Of a DNA stretch of 64,000 nucleotides, positions 22,399 through 34,247 are shown piece after piece. The DNA comes from Pegea sp. RAD2-039. Lineage: Eukaryota; Chordata; Thaliacea; Salpida; Salpidae. The stretch is taken from assembly GCA_034620365.1 (NCBI GenBank), contig JAQGEQ010000255.1, forward strand, positions 372,001-436,000. The letters are read 5' to 3'. Position 1 is the stretch's first letter. Every line of letters starts with the position of its first letter. A program made the position numbers and the translations under genes. The notes below the pieces were generated by a model that worked only from the letters and a program-made list of their open reading frames with translations, did not search any database and had not been told where the DNA came from.

Positions 22399-24847
22399 TT
22401 ATGCAAGATTAAACAAAAAATTAAATACTTTTAAAGTTGTTGATGAAATTCCTTGTTGAGCAAATTCGGTTCCATAAAAATAAGGTCTTGTCTCATTTCC
22501 TGTCCCTTTTCCTAAGAAAGAAAGATTTCAAAGATTACTGAGTTAAAAAAAAACTGTTAAAAAATAGTTAGAAATAATCTTGAAATATTTCAATTTAATA
22601 ATTCTCATTAGATACAAAAGTTGTCTCATCAAATCATCTAACCTTCAAGAACTAACAAATTTATCTTCTGTTCAAGTTTATTGACAATATCATCCAGTGA
22701 AGTGAAATCAGAGACATAAAATATTCTATCTGTGTCTCCATTAGTGATAATCTGTGTTGATAAATCAAATTGATTTATGTTTGTTGAAGTTACAAATGTA
22801 TTAAAACTCTAAACATTTATTGAAATATCATTTGTTAAATGTTAAAAGTATTTATGAAGTTGGTTTATGTGGAAAAATATAAATGAGTTATTGAACTAAC
22901 TTCAAGTTCACGTTTGTCAGCACTACCGACTCCAACTGCAAATGTTGTGATTCCAATTGATTTGACAAATGCAGATGCTCCAGGAAGACTTAAACTATCA
23001 CTTGATCTTAAGATGATTTAGTTTTAGTAGAAGGTAATAAGATAAAAATAGATATAAATGTATTAATACTTACCTTCCATCAGTAAGTAGAATAAGAACG
23101 TTATTAGTGGATGATGAATTGTATCTGGAAAAAGATTGAAAATCTATAACTGATTTATTCAATGCTTGAGCTGTAAAAGTGGAAACTCCATCTTGATAAC
23201 TTATTCTTTGAACAAATTTCTGTAAGCAAGATACTTTTTATATGAAGATAGAATTTATTAAATTCTGGACAGAATTTTTAAAATGTTACAAAAATGTTTA
23301 TTACTTTAAACCAAAATTTAACTTGTTTCTTTTTATATCATTTTTGTATTTAGATTTCTAATAATTTAGTTCTTATTTCAAAAGACAGAATGAAAACAGT
23401 GGCTTACATCAAAGTTTTTCTGGTTTGTAACTTCAGCAAGCCTAATTTCAGTTCTTAGATAATTATACTTTGAGTATTGAATAACTCCAACTTGAGTTTC
23501 TCTGTATTGTTTCACAAGTTTCGAAGCTAGACGTTTTGTCCAACTTTTAACTCGTTGAAAATTGAGATATTTAACAGAGGCTGAACCATCCAATAAAAAG
23601 ATGACATCTAAAGTTCTCTTCGGACATTCTAGAAAAATGAATCACAAAAAAACTCTTTTACTAAAACTGAATCTATTCTAAAAATATTTTTGTTAAAACA
23701 GAAGTTTTGTAACTTATAAATCAAAAACTTTCTAATAAGTTGGTTTTGAAATTTCTAATTTAAGGAAATATTTTTCTAACAGTTGTGAAGACTAAACAGA
23801 ATTTGAGAAAGAGTAGTAACATTTATTTGGTAAAAATAATTCTAACCAAAAGTTTTATCCCCTTCCCAATAATTTCCACCGTTTTTACTGTTGTAACATC
23901 TTCCAGGTAAGTACCTCAATTCGTCACAATCTTTTTGTTCTGTGGCAGAACATATCTAAAATATAAATTAAATGTAAAAGTTTTATTTGAGAAATAGAAG
24001 ACTTAGTGCAACAGTCGATAATTAAACTTAAATTTGCTCAACATTTGCAGAAAAGGAATATTATAGATTTTACATTGATACATAAAATTTGTTGTTTATT
24101 TTAAAATAGATTTTTATTTACTTTTATTTGGTTGTTAATTGGCTTGATTATATCCAAGCCAAAATTTGTTTGTCTCGTTTTGGTAGAAAGTTTAGCTCTT
24201 CTACAATCTTCTGAAAACTTCCAAGTCTCATTGAAGAGCTGTTTAATTTCACAAATAAATAATTCTCCAGTGTCTGTAATGTTTTTAAAATCAAAAATAA
24301 CTTATAATATTTATCAAGGTTTTGTTAACAAGAATTATTATCATACATTTTGATCTATAAGTTTCAAAAATTTAGTATTTAAAGTAAACAGCTTAATAAG
24401 TAGAAAGATAAATATTTATATAAAAGTGCAGAGAGCTTGTAGAAGTTAGTTAAACTCTAGTCTACTGGTAATTTCCTTTCTTAACCTTTTAACTTTTTCA
24501 TACGTGAAGTTGAACCAACTGAAGCTTCACCAAATGTTTTTGGAGCACCAATCATCAACGTACTATCAAAATACAAAGATTTGTAATTTCAATTATCTTT
24601 AGCACTTATCAAGCAAATATATAATTGTAACAACTTACCCATTTCCAAAAATTATATCAAAACCAAAATAAGTTGGTGAAATTCCATTTGGAAAAGTTTT
24701 GAACTGATTTGAAAGTCTTATTCCATTTTCACGAAGCAGAGGAGACTGTATAAACTTTTGTGCTCCTTGCTGAGTTTCCAAATTAAATGGATAAACAAAA
24801 GTAATTATTGTAGAAAATATAATAAATACTTGACTTATATTCATCAT
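22399..24847 (-). CDS. Secreted integrin-alpha-like I-domain protein, copy 2
   Basis: Nine exons, with exon positions, phases and most intron sequence nearly the same as copy 1, so duplication (or gene conversion) is recent. Differences are mostly replacements within exons: start MMNISQVFIIFSTI, blade 1 has TLMIGAPKTFG, the I domain starts VIFLLDGSASVKYLNFQRV, and the metal-site Thr is present (STFTAQAL). LLTDGR and YVSDFTSLDDI follow. The C-terminus is TEFAQQGISSTTLK plus VFNFLFNLA before TAA. No membrane helix follows. Seen: intact frame through all exons. Inferred: functional secreted protein. AG lies 11 bases before the ATG. Confidence 0.82.
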
Positions 24848-27628
24848 TGAATTAACTTCTAAAAAAACTGAATAATTTTCAGAATAAAATTGAACACTTT
24901 ATTTATATATTGTAAACGTCAAAATAGAGAATAGAAGATATTGAAATCTAAAAATATAAGATTAATTAACTTGAAAAAAGATATTTTTAAGTTTAAGAGA
25001 AACCTAGGATAATAGATTTAGTTTTTTTTATTGATAAATGCTCTATCCGAGTTTTAATGTTTATAATATTACAAATTGACTAAATATTCTATAAATATTA
25101 TATTCTTGTAAAATATTTTGATTTTATAGTTTACGTTAAGAATTGAATATTAATGTTTTTAATTAAACAAAGTTTAAAATAAATATTTCTAACTTTTTGA
25201 TTAATTAAAAACTTATCTTATAAAACAAAAGAATAATATTTTAGTTATCATAGGATACTTTATAGATGAAATAATTTTTGAATTAGTTAATTAATTACAT
25301 ATAAATAAATACTTTCTACATTTTTGCTTGCTGTTTCCATTAACTATTTCAACAGCTTTTAAAAAAGTTTTTAAGATTAAGAACAAAGTAGTAATTAAAA
25401 AGTGAAATTTTTAAAAGCATGTAAAGAAAGATGTAGAAATATTTTCAGATAAAAAGATACTAAACAACAATGGTTTAAAATTATTATAATTTATTAAGCA
25501 ACCTTTATATAGTAAATTGGTTAAAACAATAAATAAATTATTATAGGTTTATAGGATTAATCAGATAGTTTAGTATCATTGGAACGATTATTCTTAATTA
25601 GTTTACAGATATAAAATTTATCTTAAATAAAATAAAGCTTGTTAATGCTTTCCTAAAATATATGTTTATACAAATTGTGAAAATAAATAAAACTTTCTAA
25701 ACATTATAACTAAAACTATTTTAAGTATTCACATATGTAACTTTAAAGAATAATTTCCTAAAACGTATTCTTTGAATAATAATATAAATATAATTAAATA
25801 TGATTAGTACAAATCATTATTTAACTCTCTCAGTTTTTATAAGCGTATACAGCTGTAAATAATAATCTGTTTCTAAAATTGCTGAAATCGACTAAATTTT
25901 GATGTAATTGAAAATATATTTAGAGAACTTCAGTAATAAAGAAAAAATAGTGAAGTGGAAAAACTGAAACATTCCTAAATTTGGAAACTTTATTTTTGTA
26001 GTTTACGTAAAAATTAAATATTGAGTTCTTAAATAACATAAAGTTTATAATTTTCTTGAAATTCTAACATAACTTTCTCTATGAGTGTTTAATATTTGAG
26101 ATATTTTTAACTTTTATTCAGAGAAAGTTTCCTGTTTTTGGAATTTTTTTAAACAAAATAGTTATTCTCAAAATCTTAAAGAAATTATAAAAGTAAACAA
26201 ACCAAATCTTGTAGTTTGGTTTTTTAGTTTAATTAATTGAAAAAATAAAGAAGTTTTGAAACTAATAAATTTGCATTTCATAACTGGATTTTTTATTCAA
26301 TTACTATATTTTATAAAACATCTTTTATTCACTGACTATTTTTACAAAATGTTGTATCTCTTACTTGTTTAGAAGTTTTAATTTGAAAGTTTCACTTGTT
26401 AGCTGTTAGTAAATATAAATGATGATAAAATTATCTTTTTAAAATATTAAATATAAACTATTCAACTTAGATACTGGACAACTTTGTTGAGTTTGTTGTA
26501 TTTGTTGACTGACGAATTACTTATAGACACATGCTTAGTTAATTCTTTGAACTTTATAGAATAGATATGAAGTGAGAAAATCAAAACTAATCTTTTAGAA
26601 TTTTGATAAAAGCTTCAAGCTACTTGTATATTCTGTCAATTAGTTAAATGTTTCATAAAATTTCTAATTTAATTCTTAATTAAAGTCTCATACTCACACT
26701 ATACTGCTTATCTGATATAACTAAAAACTAAACTTCAATCAAAAAGTTTTGTATTAAATGATGAATTAATTAAATTTTAGAAATTCAAAACAGTTTTATT
26801 CTTATAATTCAACTTGAATTTGAATTAGAGATGTTTCAAACTACAAAAATTGTTTGGATATAATAAGAAGATTTGATATAAGTTTAAAAGATTTAAAAAA
26901 CATCTTAAAGTAGGTAGCAAAACATCGATAGAAAAAGCAAATAGTTTATAAAAGTCTTCAGAATCCAAATATAACAAATCTGCTGCAGTTGAATCTTAAG
27001 ATGAAACTTCAACTTTGAAATCAAACTCTTATTTATCTGTAAATGTCAATTTGGAAACTAAATTGAACTTGATACTTTTTTAAAATATTTTTAATTGAAA
27101 AACCTAAACAGAAAATATTAATATTTTGCTACTTACAAATGGAATTATCCGATTTTACGACGACGTCAATTTCTTTTTGTATTCTTCTTCAATTCATTAA
27201 TTTCATCGAAATTATCATGACGTTAATTAGTTTACTTTTATATTTTTGACTTTTAAATCTTTCGTATAAATCTAAAAGCAAGTACAATAACCAGCTTAAG
27301 TTTTCAAAAATACATTGTAAGCAGTTGTTAGAAAAACTCACAATTTTAAGCGATGCTAATTTTAATGTTAATAGGAGAAAGTAGCGACATCTTTATCCAT
27401 TTGTCACCATTTTAAACAAAAATCTAAAAACTAAAAACAAAATCAAGTCAGCAAATAACAAAAAAAGTTGAACTATTCAACTTACTAATGAAAATTAATT
27501 TTAGTCTTGAAATAATATTCTTTTCGTTCTTCAGCTTCCAAAACTTGATGATGAAGAGCTCAGACACACACACACACATTCACAACTAACTTATTTCTAG
27601 CTTAAACTAACTTATTGTAAACAGAAGT
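24848..27628. other. Spacer between copies 2 and 3
   Basis: No gene recognised. It contains one arm of a long direct repeat (26027-26457) and, at 27482-27560, the block that follows copy 3 and ends in a GTAAGTTG donor-like site. Confidence 0.5.
26027..26457. repeat. 431-bp direct repeat, copy A
   Basis: This block, starting TCTTAAATAACATAAAG and ending AAAATATTAAATATAAA, recurs at 32096-32527 in the same orientation with only a few differences. It has no coding frame. One copy lies upstream of gene copy 2 and the other upstream of gene copy 3, so it probably travelled with the gene duplication. Confidence 0.9.
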
Positions 27629-30118
27629 TTACATCATAAAGATTTTAAGCAAGATTAAACAAAAATTAAATACTTTTAAAGTTGTTGATGAAATTCCTTC
27701 TTGAGCAAATTCAGTTCCATAAAAATAAGTTCTTGTCTCATTTCCTGTCCCTTTTCCTAAGAAAGAAAGATTTGAAACTCAGGTTTGAAAGATTACTGAG
27801 TTTACAAAAAAACTATTAAAAAAATAGTTAGAAATAATCACTGAAATATTTCAATTTAATAATTCTCATTAGATACAAAAGTTGTCTCATCAAATCAACT
27901 AACCTTCAAGAGCTAGCAAATTTATCTTCTGTTCAAGTTTATCGACAATATCATCCAGTGAAGTGAAATCAGAGACATAAAATATTCTATCTGTGTCTCC
28001 ATTAGTGATAATCTGTGTTGATAAATCAAATTGATTTATGTTTGTTGAAGTTACAAATGTATTAAAACTCTAATCATTTATTGAAATATCATTTGGTAAA
28101 TGTTAAAAGTATTTATGAAGTTGGTTTATGTGGAAAAATATAAATGAATTATTGAACTAACTTCAAGTTCACGTTTGTCAGCACTACCGACTCCAACTGC
28201 AAATGTTGTGATTCCAATTGATTTGACGAATGTAGACGCTCCAGGAAGACTTATTCTATCATCTGATCTTAAAATGATTTAGTTTTAGTAGAAGGTAATA
28301 AGATAAAAGTAGATATAAATGTATTAATACTTACCTTCCATCAGTAAGTAGAATAAGAACTTTATTAGTGGATGATGAATTGTATCTGTAAGAAGATTGA
28401 AAATCTCTAACTGATTTATTCAATGCTTGAGCTGTGTGAGTATAGCGTCCTCTTTGATATTTTATTGCTTGAACAAATCTCTGTAAGCAAGATACTTTTT
28501 ATATGAAGATAAAATTTATTAAATTCTGGATAGAATTTTCAAAATATTACTTTAAACCTAAACTTTAACTTGTTTCTTTTTATATCATTTTTGTATTTAG
28601 ATTTTTAATCATTTAGTTCTTATTTCAAAATACAGAATGAAAACAGTAGTTTACATCAAATTTTTTCTGATTTGTAACTTCTGCAAGCTTAATTTCAGTT
28701 CTTAGATAATTATACTTTGAATATTGAATAACTCCAACTTGAGTTTCTCTGTTTTGTTTCACAAGTTTAGAAGCTAAACGTTTTGTCCAACTTTTAACTC
28801 GTTGAAAGTTGAAATCTTTAACAGAGGCTGAACCATCCAGTAAAAAGATGACATCTAAAGTTCTCTTCGGACATTCTAGAAAAATGAATCACAAAAAATT
28901 CTTTTACTGAAACTGAATCTATTCTAAAAATATTTTTGTTAAAACAGAAGTTTTGTAACTTATGAATCAAAAACTTTCTAATAAGTTGGTTTTGAAATTT
29001 CTAATTTAAGGAAATATATTTCTAATAGTTGTGAAGACTAAACAGAATTTGAGAAAGAGTAGTAACATTTATTTGGTAAAAATAATTCTAACCAAAAGTT
29101 TTATCCCCTTCCCAATAATTTCCACCGTTTTTACTGTTGTAACATCTTCCAGGTAAGTACCTCAATTCGTCACAATCTTTTGACTTTGTAGCAGAACATA
29201 CCTTAAGTACATCAAATGTTAATATATGAAGATTATTATGCAATTATTCTTTTAAAGATATTTGTAAGAACTGAAGTGAAAATAGGAGTAATCAAATTTT
29301 AAAAATGTTTTTAATTTGGAGGAAAGTTTTTTATTTAAATCTAATTTTGTTTTATTTTTTAACCATTTTCAGTCAATTTTTATACTTTGATTCGGTTGTT
29401 TTGTGGTTTCATTAGATCTAAACCAAAATTAGTTTCTCCTCCTTGGTGAAAAGATTTAGTTTCACACATATCTGAAGCCGTCCAAATATCATCGAAAATT
29501 TGGCTGACTTTACAAAAATATAATTCACCTTCATCTGAATTGTTTAAAATAAAAAAATTATTATTTTTATTATATGTTAATTTATTATTTTATTTATGTT
29601 TTAAAGATCACAAAATTTTGTTTTTAAAGCAAGAACTCGAAATGGAATTGTTTCTTCTAATGTACTACCCACAGATTATTAAAAATAACTTTAAATTTTT
29701 TCTAAGAAAAGATTAATTTTATTCACTTAAAAACAAAAGAACTTATATTGCTTCCCACAAACCTGTAATCACTTTTGTATTTAATCCAATCTTTCTTTTT
29801 TCAAAAGTTTTTGGAGCACCAATCATCAACTTACTATCAAAATACAAAGATTTGTAATTTCAATCATCTTTAGCACTTATCAAGCAAATATATAATTGTA
29901 ACAACTTACCCATTTCCAAAAATTATGTCAAAACCAAAATAAGTTGGTGAAATTCCATTCGGAAAAGTTTTGAACTGATTTGAAAGTCTTATTCCATTTT
30001 TATGAAGCAGAGGAGATTGTATAAACTTTTGTTCTCCTTGCTGAGTTTCCAAATTAAATGGATAAACGAAAGTAATTATTGTAGAAAATATAATAAATAA
30101 TTGACTTATATTCATCAT
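27629..30118 (-). CDS. Secreted integrin-alpha-like I-domain protein, copy 3
   Basis: Same nine-exon layout as copies 1 and 2, but exons 2 and 3 differ clearly (APKTFEKRKIGLNTK and ELYFCKVSQIFDD against ELFICEIKQLF), while exon 4 and the I-domain exons are close. This mosaic suggests gene conversion or faster change in the propeller part. Signal peptide start is MMNISQLFIIFSTI. Metal site: DGSASV, YTHTAQAL with Thr kept, LLTDGR. The C-terminus is TEFAQEGISSTTLK and then VFNFCLILLKIFMM before TAA, a short hydrophobic tail of about 14 residues that is probably too short to anchor. AG lies 11 bases before the ATG. Confidence 0.82.
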
Positions 30119-33100
30119 TGAATTAACTTCTAAAAAAAATGAATAATTTTCAGAATAAAATTGAAAGTTTTTTGAAACTAAACATTTTAGGAAAAAATAA
30201 AAAAAGATATGAAATATTTTCTAATAACTTAGAATATTTCAAAGTTGTTATAATTAATGTTTTATCTAATCTCTAACTCGGCTTCAAATAATGTATCTGC
30301 TCATGAAGCTGCTTATATATTTTGTAATTTGAAAATAAAATTTTTTAAATTGGAAACAATTTTTCAGTACAATCGAAAACGTGATTGAAATGTTGATAGA
30401 TTTTTCGGATTTATATTTTCAATAAATTTACTTTCTCTAAAAGTTTTAATTCTAGTATTTATTTATTTTATTTTATTAGAAATTTGAAACTATTGTTCAT
30501 TGATTACAAAATATTATTTTGTGAACTCTTTTGTTTTCTTAAATTAAACATTTTAATCAGAAAGACAGAAAAATTCTTTTTTTTATTAAAAAACGTTTTG
30601 TAAGAAAATAGAAAATTCTAGAAGCTTTTTCAATTTAGATATTGTTTGCAAAAGTATTCGAAGATCCAAATTTGTTATAAAAAGAAATTTCGAAGAACTT
30701 CTTCAAATATTTGAATGATTTGAAATCATCATGTATATACAATCAAAAATATCCGAAAAATTGCAATAACAATACTAAAAAATTGTTATTGTTAATTTAG
30801 ATAGATGACATTTAACAATTGAAGTTCTTTTAGATTTTTCTTGAATATATTTCTTGATGAAAGAAATTGTTTTTAGGACAAATTTTTAATTTTACTTTAA
30901 TTTTGAACTGATTTTTTTTAAATTAAATGACATTATTCTTAATAAGATACAATTTCTGAGCTAGAACTCAAGTAATTCTCCTCAGTTTTGCATGGTACTG
31001 CTTCTTGTATCAATATTAAGATCATTTTAACTGTTTCCAATATAAGTACTCCTAACCAGCAGTAAAATAAGAAATTAAATTAAATAGTTGAACTTATAAA
31101 CACTCAACTTATTATTAGTGTGTATACTGGTCAAGAAAACTTCTGGTGATTTTTATTCTTCTTCTGTCTTCAAGTTAGAGCTAAATCTTTTTAGCAATAA
31201 TTACTAAGACACAAAGAACTAACTAAAAGTCGTTTAAATCGATTGTTTAACTGCAAAGTGATTGCAAACACCTAAAATTATAATTTCATTTACTGCAAAG
31301 CTTTTAAAGGCTTGAAAAACAAATTAAAATTTTTATAAACTTTAGGGATTGCTTCAAAAACAATTTAGAAAACATTTTTATCAAAGATTTATTGATGCTA
31401 GTAAAAATTGTCCAACTTTTTCATATTTTTTCAATTATTATGTGAAGCAACTTTTAAGGTTTATTAAATCGACAACAAAATTCATTTTGATGTCGAAGTA
31501 ATTGTGCTAATTGTGGACATCATTGTTTTGCTCTTTTTATTCTATTTTGATTCTTTGTTAATTTATTTTAAATAAGAAACAATTAAACAAAAAAAAATTA
31601 AAAAATCTAACCCAGAAATCAATTTTGTATTTTAATAATTCAAAAAGAAACTTAATTTTCAAAAAGCTTCTATGTTTAGTAGACTTCTAGGCTAAGATTT
31701 GGTGTTTAAAGCTAAATTATATTCCTTATTTTGTTGCTTTTTACATTTTAACTTTCATGTTTTTAGCTTGCTACACAGTGATCTAAAAACCACATCTTTG
31801 ATTCGATTATAATAAAAGTAACAACACTTTAAAAGAACCTTTTGATGATTGAACATCAAATGGATCATAATAAAAAAGATGTCAATAAAATGTAGTAGTT
31901 GGTAGTCGAAGGTGTTGAGGACTATGATTAGAACACGCGACAAAGCAGAATAAAATAGTTGTGTATGTATTTCTAAAACAAATTAAAGAAATTTTATTAT
32001 TTATGATTTTATTGTCCTAAAGTTTTGTTATATGAATTGCTTTAAAGTTTTCATTCAGTAATTATTTAATTAATGAATCAAATTAAACAATAAGGTCTTA
32101 AATAACATAAAGTTTATAATTTTCTTGAAATTCTAACATAACTTTCTCTATGAGTGTTTAATATATGGAGTTATTTTTAACTTTTATTCAGAGAAAGTTT
32201 CCTGTTTTTTGGAATTTTTTAAACAAAATAGTTATTCTCAAAATCTTAAAGAAATTATAAAAGTAAACAAACCAAATTTTGTAATTTGGTTTTTTAGTTT
32301 AATTAATTGAAAAAATAAAGAAGTTTTGAAACTAATAAATTTACATTTCATAGCTGGATTTTTTATTCAATTACTATATTTTATAAAACATCTTTTATTC
32401 ACTGACTATTTTTACAAAATGTTGTATCTTTTACTTGTTTGAAAGTTTTAATTTGAAAGTTTCACTTGTTAGCTGTTAGTAAATATAAATGATGATAAAA
32501 TTATCTTTTTAAAATATTAAATATAAAGATTCTGCTGCAATCAACTCTTTATTTGAATGAAGATAAAAACATATTTAATTATCTCAAAAATTTGTTTGAT
32601 ATTTTTTATTCTGCAAACTTTAAAGTTTTTTTTGCTAAAATAATTACTTTCTAAATACTTTTATAGAAAATAAATTTAAAAATTAAATATTTTTAAAAAA
32701 TAACTGAACAACCGGATCAAATAAGACCCAAATAAAATATTTAAGATACTTAACTATTTGTGGCAAGAATACAAAGTCTGGTTGGCTTCAAAGAATGCTT
32801 CCAACAATTTGGTAATAACTAATTTTAGAACAAGTTTGAAAACAACTAATTAAAATATAAATCAAAGTAAACGATCTTATCAATACTTTTTCGATTATTT
32901 TAGATATGAGTATTTTTGAGTCAATCTCATAATTAGTTTACTTCTGATAATTTTTATTCATTTATTTTTTGAGAATAAAACAAAATCTTGTAAAAGTTAA
33001 AAAATTAAAATTACTAACAAAATTAATTGTTACAAAAATTTGGAAATATTTAATAGAAAAAAGATACAAAGTCTTGGCACATCTTTAATCAAAAGAAAAA

Positions 33101-34247
33101 TTTCATAAAACCAGGAAACTGTTTACCAGTTTTGTCAATTAAGCATCACGTTTTATTCAAACATTATGATTCACTGTCTGAAAAAACTTCATTTGAACTT
33201 ATTTAACATTTATTATCAAAATTAAATAATAATCATTTTAATTCAGTTTAGATTAATCAATAATTGTTTAATTTGCTTGTTTAAGAACAAATTTAAAGAA
33301 ATATTTAACAATAAAATAAAGAAAGAAAAATGTTCTATTGTAAAAGGACAAAATTAACAATCTATTTTAAGTTAGAATAAATTTGATTTATCAAATAGCA
33401 AACTTTATTCTTCTTTTGACCTTAACATGACTTGAGCAAAAATTTCAAAGATTCTTTGAAAAACTTGGTTTAAATTACTCATAACATTTTGCTGATCGAA
33501 AAGTTGAGAATAACTTAAAAATGATATTTGTTGAAATACCTAATTTAGGGAATAAAGCCAATCAAGTCATTGTTATCAGAAGAATCATTTAAAAACAAGT
33601 TGAATTAAATTTAAAAAATTTAATCAAACATCCAATTTTAATGAAGTGATATATTTGTATAAAATTGTATTATATTAAAAGGAAACAGTCAACAAAACTA
33701 GGAAGTTGATAACAATTTTGTGGATTAATAGTATAAAGTTTTATTGAACAATTCTAATTACAAAACTGGGTTAATAAAAACTTAACAGTTAGCTCAACAA
33801 ACTTCTTGATTATATCTTCAATAACAACTAATTTATAAATGACGTATTTGCAATTTATCTCCGTATAATCAGTGCAAAAAGACGTTTCAAAATTGTTGCA
33901 ACAGTGTTTATTGTTTAAGTGACTCAATATATGTTCTTGGTTGAAACATTAAAAAGCAACTAAAACTGAAATTTTAAAAGATTTCATATTTAGTAAGTGA
34001 AGCTGGTTTAATTATCAAGTTGAGATGATATCTGAAACTTAGAAAGACAAATATTTTTAAAGTTTTGTATTCTTTAAAAATAAATATTATTAGATATAAA
34101 AACTAGGGTTAGTTAAGCAAATTTAGATTTTTTATTTCTTATAATGAAACAAATAACCAAAAATATTTAAACAAATTATCATACGAAATTTTTGAAATAT
34201 TTAGAAAATTAAAGAAATAATTTCATAATTTTCTCAGCAATTATAAG
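30119..34247. other. Spacer between copy 3 and the inverted pair
   Basis: No gene recognised; the frame at 31755-31943 (minus) has no family resemblance. A second arm of the direct repeat lies at 32096-32527. A weak resemblance to the post-stop block of the cluster genes appears near 31100-31200 on the minus strand (ends in TAATAAGTTGAGTG) and may be another relic. Confidence 0.4.
32096..32527. repeat. 431-bp direct repeat, copy B
   Basis: Partner of 26027-26457. It is the same up to scattered single-base changes and a few one-base indels (for example in the T-run after CCTGTTTTT). Confidence 0.9.
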
